This document shows, piece by piece, positions 34,980 through 44,896 of a DNA stretch of 64,000 bases; within the stretch, counting starts at the first letter, position 1, and each line of letters starts with the position of its first letter. Made by a program: the position numbers and the translations under genes. Location of the stretch: contig JBGCGB010000007.1 in the NCBI GenBank assembly GCA_045110335.1, positions 61,020 through 125,019 of the forward strand, written 5' to 3'. This DNA is from CALBPI01 sp045110335. GTDB taxonomy: Bacteria; Pseudomonadota; Gammaproteobacteria; Steroidobacterales; Woeseiaceae. Below the pieces are notes generated by a model, which saw nothing but the letters and a program-made list of their open reading frames with translations, searched no databases and was not told the DNA's origin.

Positions 34980-36464
34980 ATGACAGACTCATTTTTTAGC
35001 GTTGCTCACTTGCTAGATTTAATGGCTAGTGTCTTTTTGATCGTACTTGGCTCCTTTGTCTTGTCGGTCATCATTCTCTATATCATCGACATCACACAAA
35101 CCAAACACGCCATACGCCGGAATTTCCCGGTAATCGGCCGACTAAGATATTGGTTTGAACACTTGGGGACATTTTTTCGCCAATATTTCTATGCGCAAGA
35201 TCGCGAAGAGATGCCATTTAACCGTGCGGAAAGATCCTGGGTTTATCGCGCCGCAAAAGGCGAAGACAACACGGTGGCGTTTGGTTCCACACTGAATCTA
35301 AGTACTGTTGGCACGCCGCTGTTTCTGAATAGCCCCTACCCTGTTCTGGAGCGTGAGGCGAAGCCGATAACCTCGATTGAAGTCGGCCCGCATTGCCGCC
35401 AGCCATTCGTGACCGATGCTTTGTTTAACATCTCGGCCATGAGTTACGGCGCCATTTCAAAACCCGCTGTCCAGGCGCTGTCTGTCGGTGCCGCCGGCGC
35501 GGGCATTTTGCTCAACACGGGCGAAGGCGGCTTGTCGGAGTATCACCTCGAAGGCGAAGCCGACATCATCTTCCAAATGGGTACGGCTAAGTATGGCGTC
35601 AGACAAAAAGACGGCAGTCTTGATGAGGAAGCTTTCAAAGCAGTCACCGACCACGAGCAGGTGAGAATGATCGAACTGAAGCTCGCGCAAGGTGCGAAAC
35701 CTGGCAAAGGCGGCATCTTGCCCGGTGAAAAAGTCACTACCAAAATTGCCGAAATTCGAGGAATTCCCGCAGACGAAGATTCCATCAGTCCAAACCGGCA
35801 TCCCGAAATCGGCAATGATGACGAGCTACTCGACTACATTGACTATCTGCGAGAGCTCAGCGGTAAACCGGTCGGCATCAAGACTGTCATCGGCAACATC
35901 GCAAGCTTCGAACAACTGCTCGTCGCGATCAATCGCCGGGGCAAAGCTTCAGCGCCGGACTTTGTCACGATCGACAGCGCCAATGGCGGCACCGGCGCAG
36001 CGCCAATGTCATTAATCGACAGCATGGGCATGCCCATTCATCAATGCCTTCCGCAAGTCGTGAACCTCCTGGACAAGCATGAACTCCGGGGCCGTATTCG
36101 AGTCGCGGCAAGCGGCAAACTCATTCATCCGACTGAAGTGGCATGGGCACTCTGTGCCGGTGCAGACTGGGTCAATTCTGCTCGCGGTTTTATGTTGTCG
36201 CTCGGTTGCATTCAAGCCCTGCAATGCAACAAGAACACTTGTCCGACCGGCATCACAACCCATGACAAGAAATTGCAACGCGGTCTAGTGGCTGCAGACA
36301 AAGCGCGCCGTGTAGCGCGCTATGCCAAAGGTATCCACAAAGAACTCTCGGTGATTGCCCACTCTTGTGGCGCCGTCGAGCCGCGGCAACTGCGCCGCGA
36401 ACATTGTGCCATCGTGCAAGAAGATGGCACGGCAGTAGATCTAAAAACGCTTTACGCGTCCTAA
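34980..36464 (+). CDS. Membrane-anchored glutamate-synthase-like FMN protein
   Basis: A 494-residue protein with one N-terminal transmembrane helix (about residues 10-40) and the FMN-binding, (beta/alpha)8 domain of glutamate synthase (GltB type). ISAMSYGAISKPAVQAL and TIDSANGGTGAAP are characteristic FMN-domain segments. A 3Fe-4S-type cluster motif is C-x5-C-x4-C (CIQALQCNKNTCPTG). The amidotransferase (glutamine-hydrolysing) domain and the C-terminal GXGXG domain of GltB are missing, so it cannot make glutamate from glutamine alone. Electron donor and substrate are unknown. The ATG at 34980 is chosen over a TTG four codons upstream. Its stop overlaps the convergent lpd gene by 4 bp. Confidence 0.88.
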   Translation: MTDSFFSVAHLLDLMASVFLIVLGSFVLSVIILYIIDITQTKHAIRRNFPVIGRLRYWFEHLGTFFRQYFYAQDREEMPFNRAERSWVYRAAKGEDNTVAFGSTLNLSTVGTPLFLNSPYPVLEREAKPITSIEVGPHCRQPFVTDALFNISAMSYGAISKPAVQALSVGAAGAGILLNTGEGGLSEYHLEGEADIIFQMGTAKYGVRQKDGSLDEEAFKAVTDHEQVRMIELKLAQGAKPGKGGILPGEKVTTKIAEIRGIPADEDSISPNRHPEIGNDDELLDYIDYLRELSGKPVGIKTVIGNIASFEQLLVAINRRGKASAPDFVTIDSANGGTGAAPMSLIDSMGMPIHQCLPQVVNLLDKHELRGRIRVAASGKLIHPTEVAWALCAGADWVNSARGFMLSLGCIQALQCNKNTCPTGITTHDKKLQRGLVAADKARRVARYAKGIHKELSVIAHSCGAVEPRQLRREHCAIVQEDGTAVDLKTLYAS

Positions 36465-38218
36465 CGTTTCTTCCGCTTCGGGATATATAAGTCTGTCAGC
36501 GTGCCTTCGTAGGCTTCCGCGGTCAGGCCCACAGTCTCAGACAACGTAGGATGCGGATGAACGGTTAACCCAAGATCTTCGGCATCGGCATCCATTTCGA
36601 TCGCAAAGGCAATCTCGGCGATCAAATCGCCAGCATTCGTGCCGACGATACCGCCACCAAGAACGCGCCCATTCGCTGGATCAAATAGGATTTTGGTCTT
36701 ACCCTCATCCCGACCTTGCGCGAGCGAACGACCGCTGGCCGCCCATGGGAATGCCGCCGCCTCATAGGCGGTGCCATCCGCTTTCGCTTGTGTTTCTGTT
36801 AAGCCAACCCAAGCGACTTCCGGATCTGTGTACGCCACCGATGGAATAACGCGCGCATCAAATGCCCGGTTTTCCCCCGCTGCCACTTCCGCAGCAACAT
36901 GCCCTTCATGCGTCGCTTTGTGAGCGAGCATCGGTTGACCGACAATATCGCCGATCGCAAAAATATGCGGGACATTGGTGCGCATCTGTTTATCGACAGA
37001 GATCTGCCCCCGCCCGTCGACAGCAACACCAGCGACCTCCGCACCGATTTTGTCACCATTGGCTTTCCGACCAACAGCGACCAGCACGCGACCGAAGGTC
37101 TGCGTCGCGGGCACATCTTTGCCTTCAAAACTCACTTCGATACCGGCCTCAGTCGACTTCATACCCGTCACTTTCGTGTTGAGCAGGATCGAATTGAACT
37201 GTGAGGACAAACGTTTTTGCAATGGACGAACGAGATCTCTATCCGCACCCGGCATCAACTCATTGGTCAATTCCACGACCGTAACAGCCACACCCAGCGC
37301 CGCATAAACACTGCCGAGCTCGACACCAATGATGCCACCGCCAACCACAAGCAACGACTCGGGCAACGGCGAGATTTCCAGCGCGCCGGTGGAATCGACA
37401 ATCCGCGAGTCGTCAGGCTCGAACGGCAAGCGGATCGGTGCTGAACCAGCCGCGATGATGCACTGTTTGAATCCAATCACCTGTTTGCCGTCGCCATCAA
37501 CAACTTCAACGGCATGCCGGCCGACGAACGTGCCGGTACCTTTCACAACGGTGACTTTTCGCTGTTTGGCGAGCTGCTTCAGCCCACCGGTTAAACGATT
37601 CACAACGCTGCCTTTCCATTCAGCGAGTTTCGATGCATCAATCTCCGGCTCGCCAAACCGAATGCCGTGATCCGCCATTGAGGCCGCTTCGTCGACCACT
37701 TTCGCGGCATGTAGCAATGCTTTTGACGGGATACAGCCGACGTTCAGACAAACGCCACCCAGTGATGCGTAGCGCTCAATCAAGGTCACTTTCATGCCGA
37801 GATCGGCGGCGCGGAAAGCCGCGGCGTAACCACCCGGACCGGCACCGAGCACCAACAACTCCGTATCACTGTCCGAGGCAACCGCCGATGCCGCGGCAGC
37901 AGCAGCGGGTCGTGCAATGGATACCGTTGGTTCCGGCTCACTATCCGACGATGCTGTCGTTTCGGTATCGCCGGATGATGCAACGACCATCTCACCGATA
38001 GCATCACCTTCGCTAACCTGATCTCCAGCCTTAACCGTGATGGCGGTAATCTTGCCGCTGAACGGCGCTGGAATATCCATCGTCGCCTTGTCAGTTTCTA
38101 ATGTGATTAGCCCGTCTTCCGCGGCAACCACATCGCCAACGGAAACCAGCACATCGATCACATCGACGGCCCCAAAATCACCAAGATCCGGAATGCGGAT
38201 CGTTTGTTTGTCTGTCAT
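36461..38218 (-). CDS. lpd: Dihydrolipoyl dehydrogenase with N-terminal lipoyl domain
   Basis: A 585-residue E3 component of pyruvate dehydrogenase. Residues 1-80 form a lipoyl domain with the target Lys44 in ETDKATM; an Ala/Ser/Glu linker runs to about 117. The flavoprotein then starts LLVLGAGPGGYAA, with the redox disulfide Cys157/Cys162 in GGVCLNVGCIPSK, a second nucleotide-binding motif VVGGGIIGVELGS and the catalytic His/Glu near HPHPTLSE. An E3 with its own lipoyl domain is known from Neisseria and some other proteobacteria. It is the third gene of aceE-aceF-lpd. Confidence 0.95.
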   Translation of the reverse strand: MTDKQTIRIPDLGDFGAVDVIDVLVSVGDVVAAEDGLITLETDKATMDIPAPFSGKITAITVKAGDQVSEGDAIGEMVVASSGDTETTASSDSEPEPTVSIARPAAAAAASAVASDSDTELLVLGAGPGGYAAAFRAADLGMKVTLIERYASLGGVCLNVGCIPSKALLHAAKVVDEAASMADHGIRFGEPEIDASKLAEWKGSVVNRLTGGLKQLAKQRKVTVVKGTGTFVGRHAVEVVDGDGKQVIGFKQCIIAAGSAPIRLPFEPDDSRIVDSTGALEISPLPESLLVVGGGIIGVELGSVYAALGVAVTVVELTNELMPGADRDLVRPLQKRLSSQFNSILLNTKVTGMKSTEAGIEVSFEGKDVPATQTFGRVLVAVGRKANGDKIGAEVAGVAVDGRGQISVDKQMRTNVPHIFAIGDIVGQPMLAHKATHEGHVAAEVAAGENRAFDARVIPSVAYTDPEVAWVGLTETQAKADGTAYEAAAFPWAASGRSLAQGRDEGKTKILFDPANGRVLGGGIVGTNAGDLIAEIAFAIEMDADAEDLGLTVHPHPTLSETVGLTAEAYEGTLTDLYIPKRKKR

Positions 38219-38239
38219 CGCTTGGAGTTCCTGATCGGG

Positions 38240-39880
38240 TTAGGGAATGGCTTGCAACAAACCATCTACATTGCCGAGACATTGCGACAGGTAAGTCGTG
38301 AACCGAACAGCCAGCGCACCGTCAACCACGCGATGGTCATATGACAGCGATAACGGCAGCATTAGTCGGGGTTGGAAATTTTCTCCATCCCAAACCGGTT
38401 GCATACTGGCGCGTGAAACACCCAAAATGCCGACCTCCGGCGCATTAACGATCGGTGTGAACGCCGTCCCGCCGATCCCGCCAAGGCTGGAAATCGTAAA
38501 TGTCGCACCTTGCATTTGTTTGGGCGTGAGCTTTCCATCGCGAGCAGCCGCTGACAAGTCTGCCAGTGCCGTCGCCAGCTCATAAACGTCCATTTTGTCA
38601 GCGTCATGAATGACGGGCACGACCAACCCATCGTCGGTGTCGGCGGCAAAGCCAAGATGGCAATAATGCTTATTGATTAGCGTCGTGCCATCTTGAGACA
38701 ACGAAGAATTCAGTTTGGGATACTCAGCCAAAGCCTGCACCACACCGCGCATCACAAATGCCAACGGCGTGAGCTTGACGCCCCGCTCAGCCGCTTTTCC
38801 TTTCAGCGTCTGGCGTCTGGCTTCCATCTCTGTCGTATCCGCCAAATCGTGCTGCGTAACATGCGGCAGGTTCACCCAGCTCGCTTGCAAACGTGGCCCG
38901 GAAATTTTCTGAATCCGCGTGAGCGGAGATTCACTGATATCACCGAACCGCGAGAAATCCACTTTCGGCAATGCGGGCAATCCGCCGCCCGTCGCCGCAC
39001 CGGCACCGCCAGACGACAACATTTTTTTGACCCAGGCTTTCAGGTCATCGGCAACGATGCGCCCTTTGGTACCACTGCCTTTAACCTGCACCAGGTTAAC
39101 GCCCAGTTCACGCGCCAGTTTTCTAACGGACGGACTTGCATGCGCTTTCGAAAAACCTGCTTCATCGATGGCTGGCAATTTTTTACTTTCACCGCGGGCA
39201 GGCGATGGCGCACTTGGTTTTTCAGCGGGTCGCGGCGCCTCAGCAGGTTTCGTTGTTGTAGGTGCCGCTTTTACTTCAGCGGGCTCAGCCGCTGCCGAGG
39301 AATCGGCTTCGGCATCCAGCAACACGATCGCAGCGCCCTGCTTGACCTGATCACCAACGGCGACATGAATCTCACGAACAATACCGGCATGCGTCGACGG
39401 AATATCCATCGAGGCTTTGTCGGTCTCAAGGGTGAGCAAAGGATCATCCACGCCAACACGATCTCCGACCTGGACCGCAATCTCAATGACGTCAACCACG
39501 TCAATGTCACCGATGTCCGGCACGCTAATCGTGACGGGCCCAGCGGACGCCGCCGCGGGCGTGACTGGTGCTACCGACTCAGCTTCAACCGCCGCTTCGG
39601 ATTCAACCGCAGTCGTCTCTGCCTGCGGGCTCTCGCCGGCTTCGACAGATACGATCGCAATCACATCGCCTTCTTTAATCTTATCGTTCAAAGATACGGT
39701 GATTGACTTGACGATACCGGCGTGCGTCGACGGCACATCCATCGACGCCTTGTCGGTTTCCATCGTTAAGATGCCATCATCGATGTCAATGGTATCGCCC
39801 GGGGCAACGAGGATCTCGATCACCTCGACCGAATCAACATCACCAATATCCGGCACAGTTATTTCATGTTCGTTTGCCAC
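38240..39880 (-). CDS. aceF: Dihydrolipoyllysine acetyltransferase (PDH E2)
   Basis: A 546-residue E2 core subunit. It has two lipoyl domains with target Lys44 (METDKASM) and Lys155 (LETDKASM), each followed by an Ala/Pro/Glu-rich hinge. A peripheral subunit-binding domain (ASPSVRKLARELGV to LKAWV, about 250-285) precedes the catalytic acyltransferase domain with the SYDHRVVDGA active site. It transfers acetyl groups to CoA. It sits 17 bp after aceE and 21 bp before lpd. Confidence 0.95.
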   Translation of the reverse strand: MANEHEITVPDIGDVDSVEVIEILVAPGDTIDIDDGILTMETDKASMDVPSTHAGIVKSITVSLNDKIKEGDVIAIVSVEAGESPQAETTAVESEAAVEAESVAPVTPAAASAGPVTISVPDIGDIDVVDVIEIAVQVGDRVGVDDPLLTLETDKASMDIPSTHAGIVREIHVAVGDQVKQGAAIVLLDAEADSSAAAEPAEVKAAPTTTKPAEAPRPAEKPSAPSPARGESKKLPAIDEAGFSKAHASPSVRKLARELGVNLVQVKGSGTKGRIVADDLKAWVKKMLSSGGAGAATGGGLPALPKVDFSRFGDISESPLTRIQKISGPRLQASWVNLPHVTQHDLADTTEMEARRQTLKGKAAERGVKLTPLAFVMRGVVQALAEYPKLNSSLSQDGTTLINKHYCHLGFAADTDDGLVVPVIHDADKMDVYELATALADLSAAARDGKLTPKQMQGATFTISSLGGIGGTAFTPIVNAPEVGILGVSRASMQPVWDGENFQPRLMLPLSLSYDHRVVDGALAVRFTTYLSQCLGNVDGLLQAIP

Positions 39881-39897
39881 GCATTAACTCCCAATCG

Positions 39898-42564
39898 TTA
39901 CAGCGTTACCGGATCAGGTTTGTCCGGGTTGATGTTGTATTTCTCGATGGCCTCAGCAACGGTTTTTTGATCAATCGTGCCGTCATCCGCAAGCGCCTTC
40001 AATGCCGTGACCGCTATGTAGCGACGATCGACTTCGAAGAATTCCCGAAGCGCCGCACGCGCATCACTGCGACCAAAACCATCAGTGCCTAACGTGATGT
40101 ACCGACCCGGCATCCATCGCTGAACCTGATCCGGAACGATCTTCATGTAGTCGGTGGCGGCGATAAACGGCCCAGGCACATCCTGTAACGTTTTCTCCAG
40201 ATAACTTTGACGAGGCTCATCGGTTGGATGCAGTTGATTCCACCGCTCGACCTCAAGACACTCGCGCCGCAACTCATTGAAGCTGGTCACGCTCCAGACA
40301 TCACTGGGAATACCGAAGTCTTCCATCAACATATCGGCGGCACCCAATACTTCGCGAAGAATGGTGCCGGATCCCATCAGCTGGGCGCGAACCTTGCCAC
40401 GTCCGCCCTTGCGCACTGGATACATGCCTTTGAGAATGCCTTCAGCAGACCCCTCTGGCATCTGCGGCATCGCATAGTTTTCGTTCATCGTCGTGATGTA
40501 GTAGAAAACATTTTCTTGCCGCTCGGCCATGCGCTTCAGGCCTTCATGCACAATCACCGCCAGTTCGTAAGCATAGGTCGGATCATAAGAAACGCAATTC
40601 GGTACCGTTGAAGACAGCACATGTGAATGACCATCCTGGTGCTGCAAGCCTTCGCCAGCCAACGTGGTGCGACCTGCGGTTCCACCGATCAGGAAGCCGC
40701 GTGCTTGCATGTCGCCACCAGCCCAAATGAAGTCACCAATACGCTGAAAGCCGAACATCGAGTAATAGATGTAGAACGGAATCATCGGCAGGCCGTGACT
40801 GGAATAAGAGGTCGCCGCCGCAAGCCACGAACAAAACGCACCGCCCTCGTTGATGCCCTCTTCAAGAATTTGACCTTTCTTGTCTTCTTTGTAGAACATC
40901 AATTGATCGGCATCTTGAGGCGTGTACAGCTGCCCCTTAGAAGAATAGATACCAATTTGTCGGAACATCCCTTCCATACCAAAAGTCCGCGCTTCATCGG
41001 GCACAATCGGCACAACATTCTTGCCGATCTTCTTATCTTTGACGAGCGTGGTCAGCATTCGAACCATCGCCATGGTCGTCGACATCTCGCGTTCGCCGCT
41101 ACCGTCCACCTGGTTCTTGAACGCATGTAGCGATGGCACTTCAAGTTTCGGCGCCTTGTGTTTTCGGACCGGCAAGTAGCCGCCCAAGCGTTTGCGTTGC
41201 TCATGCAAATACTCAAGCTCAACGCTGCCTTCTTCCGGACGACAATACGGCACACTTTGCAGGTCTTTATCAGACACCGGAATATTGAACCGATCACGCA
41301 ATTCGCGCAGTGCCGCTTCATCGAGTTTCTTCTGTTGGTGTGTCGTGTTCGCGCCTTCACCGCCCGAAGAGCCCAAGCCGAAACCTTTGACCGTCTTGGC
41401 GAGAATCACCGTAGGCTGACCCTTATGATTCACCGCTTTTTCGTAAGCCGCATACACTTTCTGCGGATCGTGACCACCGCGATTCAAACGCCAGATTTCA
41501 TCATCTGACATGTTCGCCACCATCGCTTTCAACTCCGGGAACTTGCCGAAGAAATGTTCGCGGGTGTAGGCGCCACCTTTATTCTTGTAATTTTGGTATT
41601 CGCCATCGATGGTTTCTTCCATGACGCGTTTCAGCAAGCCGTCGTTGTCTTTGGCGAGCAAGCCATCCCAGCGGGAACCCCAAAGCACTTTAAGCACGTT
41701 CCATCCGGCGCCACCGAAGGCTGCCTCCAGCTCCTGAATGATCTTGCCGTTTCCTCGAACCGGCCCATCCAATCGCTGAAGATTACAGTTAATAACGAAA
41801 ATCAGATTATCGAGCCCTTCGCGAACCGGCATCGTTATCGCACCAAGCGACTCCGGTTCATCGGTTTCCCCATCGCCGAGGAAGCACCAGACTTTACGAT
41901 CGCTGGGCTCAATCAAACCGCGATTCTCAAGGTAACGCATGAAGCGCGCCTGATAGATCGCCATCATCGGGCCAAGACCCATCGATACGGTCGGGAATTG
42001 CCAAAAGTCCGGCATTAGCCACGGATGCGGATAGGACGACAACCCGTCACCGCCAACTTCTTTACGGAAACGGTTTAGCTGATCTTCAGACAATCGGCCT
42101 TCCAAATACGCACGAGCGTAAATACCCGGCGAGGAATGACCCTGCATGAACACAAGATCGCCGCCATGCTGATCGGAAGGCGCACGCCAAAAATGATTAA
42201 AGCCAGTCTCATACAACGTCGCCGACGATGCATAAGAGGCGATGTGACCACCGTATTCGGAGTTCTCTCGATTCGCTTGCACAACCATCGCCATCGCATT
42301 CCAACGCAAATACGCTTCCAACCGACGTTCGATTGAACGATCTCCCGGATACTCGGGTTGTTGGCTCGTAGCGATGGTATTGAGATAAGCCGTGTTAGGA
42401 CTATACGGAAGATAAGCGCCGGACCGACGCGCAAAGTCGATCATCTTGTCGAGCAAAAAGTGCGCTCGCTCGGGCCCTTCATTTTTGAGCACCGAATCAA
42501 TCGACTCGAGCCATTCCGTAGTTTCGATAGGATCTGCATCGTCAAAGCGATTATGCTGCGACAT
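39898..42564 (-). CDS. aceE: Pyruvate dehydrogenase E1 (homodimeric type)
   Basis: An 888-residue thiamine-diphosphate enzyme, the usual length for the AceE homodimer. The ThDP/Mg motif is GDGETDEPES; other family stretches are GHIASYASSATLYE, KTVKGFGLGSSGGEGANTTHQ and EGLQHQDGHSH. It decarboxylates pyruvate and acetylates the lipoyl domains of AceF. It is the first gene of aceE-aceF-lpd, with a TATAAT box 37 nt upstream of its ATG. No PdhR operator was recognised in the divergent gap to the aminopeptidase gene. Confidence 0.96.
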   Translation of the reverse strand: MSQHNRFDDADPIETTEWLESIDSVLKNEGPERAHFLLDKMIDFARRSGAYLPYSPNTAYLNTIATSQQPEYPGDRSIERRLEAYLRWNAMAMVVQANRENSEYGGHIASYASSATLYETGFNHFWRAPSDQHGGDLVFMQGHSSPGIYARAYLEGRLSEDQLNRFRKEVGGDGLSSYPHPWLMPDFWQFPTVSMGLGPMMAIYQARFMRYLENRGLIEPSDRKVWCFLGDGETDEPESLGAITMPVREGLDNLIFVINCNLQRLDGPVRGNGKIIQELEAAFGGAGWNVLKVLWGSRWDGLLAKDNDGLLKRVMEETIDGEYQNYKNKGGAYTREHFFGKFPELKAMVANMSDDEIWRLNRGGHDPQKVYAAYEKAVNHKGQPTVILAKTVKGFGLGSSGGEGANTTHQQKKLDEAALRELRDRFNIPVSDKDLQSVPYCRPEEGSVELEYLHEQRKRLGGYLPVRKHKAPKLEVPSLHAFKNQVDGSGEREMSTTMAMVRMLTTLVKDKKIGKNVVPIVPDEARTFGMEGMFRQIGIYSSKGQLYTPQDADQLMFYKEDKKGQILEEGINEGGAFCSWLAAATSYSSHGLPMIPFYIYYSMFGFQRIGDFIWAGGDMQARGFLIGGTAGRTTLAGEGLQHQDGHSHVLSSTVPNCVSYDPTYAYELAVIVHEGLKRMAERQENVFYYITTMNENYAMPQMPEGSAEGILKGMYPVRKGGRGKVRAQLMGSGTILREVLGAADMLMEDFGIPSDVWSVTSFNELRRECLEVERWNQLHPTDEPRQSYLEKTLQDVPGPFIAATDYMKIVPDQVQRWMPGRYITLGTDGFGRSDARAALREFFEVDRRYIAVTALKALADDGTIDQKTVAEAIEKYNINPDKPDPVTL

Positions 42565-42600
42565 GTTTTAGTTTCCGCGGTTACTGAATGTTAATCCCCT

Positions 42601-42606
42601 ATTATA
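42601..42606 (-). promoter_or_regulatory. -10 element of the aceE-aceF-lpd operon
   Basis: The minus strand reads GGTATAATAGGGG, a consensus TATAAT. The predicted start site near 42594 gives a 30-nt leader before the aceE ATG. The -35 region is poor, which suggests an activator or a weak basal promoter. Confidence 0.55.
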
Positions 42607-42749
42607 CCTGACCAGAAGCAAAAGCCCGACTAGTTGATAACAGTCTTTCCATGCTGCGCTGCATCATCGCAGTGATGATGAATTAACCAGTGTCTACTGC
42701 TACGATGACTGACCGCTGATACCAGCGGGCTGCTCATCAAGGATCATTT

Positions 42750-44267
42750 TTGACTATCCCCACCCTAGCCAACCCCGTTCTCCCTTCACCCAAAATTAAT
42801 ACTCGACGAGCCGCGCCGACCGAAGCGTCGCTCAGTAAATTTGATGCGGTCTTATTGCTCCACAATTTGCCGGATGAACAGCTAAAATCCAGCTTACCGC
42901 TTGGTGCAGAGCTCGCCACCGTAGCGACGCGCAAACCAGGTAGTCAGCTTTCGATCACGATGCCCGGCAAGCAATCCACGTTGTTAATCGCACTTCGTCT
43001 CAAAGAGATGACGGACACATTTCAGCTGGAAACCGCCTGTCGCAATGCGGCGAAGCAGGCCATTGGATCCGGCGCCCGCTCCATCGCTATCGTGATTCAT
43101 GACGACAGCATCAAACAGCACACCAACGTCGTTCAAGCCGCGGTCGCCACGCTTTGTATGGCTGATTTTGCGCTGCCGAAATTCACCAAGAAAAAACGCC
43201 CCAGCAAATCCGAGCTCAAGGTCACCATCTTCGAACCGAAGAAATCGCCACTTAAGTCGGTTATTGCTGCAGCACGCGGTAATTGCCTGGCGCGTTGGCT
43301 CAGTGCCGCGCCGCCAAACTTGCTGGATGCCGTGGGATATCGAAACATCGCTGAGAAAATGGCCAGAGACCATCGCTGGAAGTATCAATTCCATTCGTTG
43401 GCCAAGCTCAAGCGCAAAGGCGCCGGTGCGTTCGTCGCTGTCGCTCAAGGCAACGAAAACAACGACGCGGGCATCGTCCAACTCACGCGCAAAGCGTCCG
43501 GCAAGTCTGCGAGAAAGAAAATAGCGCTTGTCGGCAAAGGCATCATTTTTGATACCGGCGGCACCAATCTAAAACCACACAATGGCATGTTGAACATGCA
43601 CATTGATATGGGTGGTAGCGCGGTAGCGTTAGGCAGCCTGCTCGCCTTATCCGAGATCGATGTACCTTTTGATCTCGAAGTCTGGCTGGCGATCACGGAA
43701 AACAGAACCGGACCGCAAGCGTTCAAACCACAAGATGTGGTGACATCGCTTTCCGGCAAGACCATTCAAACCATTCACACGGATGCCGAAGGCCGGATGG
43801 TACTGGCTGACACATTAACCATGGCGGGCCGCAACAAGCCGGATGCGATTCTGGATTTCGCCACACTGACAGGTGCGTGTGTCACGGCGGTCACCTCGCA
43901 ATATAGCGGTGTGTTTAGCAATCGCAGCGCATTGCACCCGATACTCAAACGCGCGGGTGTCGCGTCAGGTGAGCGCGTCTGGCCATTTCCGATCGGCGGC
44001 GATTTTCTCGACAATCTCAAGAGCGAAACGGCGGATATCATGCAGTGCCCCATCAGCGGCGCCGGTGACCATATTCTGGCGGCCACCTTTTTGGAGCAGT
44101 TTGTACCGCGAGGTATTCCCTGGGTTCACATGGACCTGTCGGCTTGCGAGAACAACGGCGGGTTGGGTGGCGTTGACACCACCATTACCGGGTTCGGCGT
44201 TCGGTATACAACGCATCTGCTACTCAATCATATGACCGACATCATCAAAGCCGGCCGACGCTCATGA
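42750..44267 (+). CDS. M17 leucyl aminopeptidase family protein
   Basis: A 505-residue cytosolic metalloaminopeptidase. The two-metal site is visible: GKGIIFDTGGTNLKP with the catalytic Lys and Asp ligand, the DMGG metal ligand, and HTDAEGRMVLADTL with Asp, Glu and catalytic Arg. Two signature details deviate: FDSGG is FDTGG, and the usual NTDAEGR is HTDAEGR. The N-terminal 200 residues are poorly conserved. It starts with TTG, supported by AAGGA 7 nt upstream. The stop overlaps the rnt start (ATGA). It is a divergent relative of PepA/PepB, so the symbol is left open. Confidence 0.88.
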   Translation: MTIPTLANPVLPSPKINTRRAAPTEASLSKFDAVLLLHNLPDEQLKSSLPLGAELATVATRKPGSQLSITMPGKQSTLLIALRLKEMTDTFQLETACRNAAKQAIGSGARSIAIVIHDDSIKQHTNVVQAAVATLCMADFALPKFTKKKRPSKSELKVTIFEPKKSPLKSVIAAARGNCLARWLSAAPPNLLDAVGYRNIAEKMARDHRWKYQFHSLAKLKRKGAGAFVAVAQGNENNDAGIVQLTRKASGKSARKKIALVGKGIIFDTGGTNLKPHNGMLNMHIDMGGSAVALGSLLALSEIDVPFDLEVWLAITENRTGPQAFKPQDVVTSLSGKTIQTIHTDAEGRMVLADTLTMAGRNKPDAILDFATLTGACVTAVTSQYSGVFSNRSALHPILKRAGVASGERVWPFPIGGDFLDNLKSETADIMQCPISGAGDHILAATFLEQFVPRGIPWVHMDLSACENNGGLGGVDTTITGFGVRYTTHLLLNHMTDIIKAGRRS

Positions 44268-44896
44268 GCGAATTCAGAATCAACCAACGCTTCCGTGGTT
44301 TTTTACCGGTCGTTGTCGATGTGGAAACCGGCGGTTTCAATGCGGCGACCGATGCATTGTTGGAAATTGCCGCTGTCACGATTCAGGCGAACGACAGCGG
44401 TCGGTTTTCCAGAGAAGAGACCGTACGTTTTCATGTCAAACCATTCGAAGGCGCCAACATGGAACCTGCTTCGTTAGCGGTCAACGGTATCGATCCGGAT
44501 CATCCGCTGCGACCCGCTATCGACGAGCGAGATGCATTGCAGCGCGTATTCAAAGAAGTGCGTGCAGCCGTGCGCGAGCACGAATGCACGCGTGCGGTGC
44601 TGGTTGGCCACAATGCTTTCTTCGATTTGAATTTCCTGAATGCGGCGATCGCTCGATGCAACATCAAACGCAGTCCGTTCCATCCGTTCTCATGCTTTGA
44701 CACAGCCACTTTGGGTGGCGTCGCGCTGGGTCAAACGGTCTTATCGCGTGCGGTGAGACGCGCCGGTATAGATTGGGACGAAAGTCAGGCGCATTCGGCC
44801 GCATACGATGCAGAAAAGACGGCCGACTTATTCTGCGAAATCGTCAACCGCTTTTCGAGCGTCTACGAGGCTAGCCTGCCGGAAGACGAAGACTAG
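44264..44896 (+). CDS. rnt: Ribonuclease T
   Basis: A 210-residue DEDDh 3'-5' exoribonuclease that trims the 3' ends of tRNA and other stable RNAs. The Exo motifs are VVDVETGGFN, the VGHNAFFDLNFL segment, and HSAAYDAEKTADLF with the active His and Asp. The length is standard for RNase T. It is coupled to the aminopeptidase by ATGA and overlaps the convergent grxD gene by 4 bp. Confidence 0.94.
   Translation: MSEFRINQRFRGFLPVVVDVETGGFNAATDALLEIAAVTIQANDSGRFSREETVRFHVKPFEGANMEPASLAVNGIDPDHPLRPAIDERDALQRVFKEVRAAVREHECTRAVLVGHNAFFDLNFLNAAIARCNIKRSPFHPFSCFDTATLGGVALGQTVLSRAVRRAGIDWDESQAHSAAYDAEKTADLFCEIVNRFSSVYEASLPEDED

Noticed and set aside
38693..39706. A 337-codon open frame antisense to aceF
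   Set aside because: The aceF frame shows clear lipoyl, binding and catalytic motifs; the antisense frame is His/Arg/Phe-rich without family features, as expected for a shadow of Ala/Asp-rich coding DNA.
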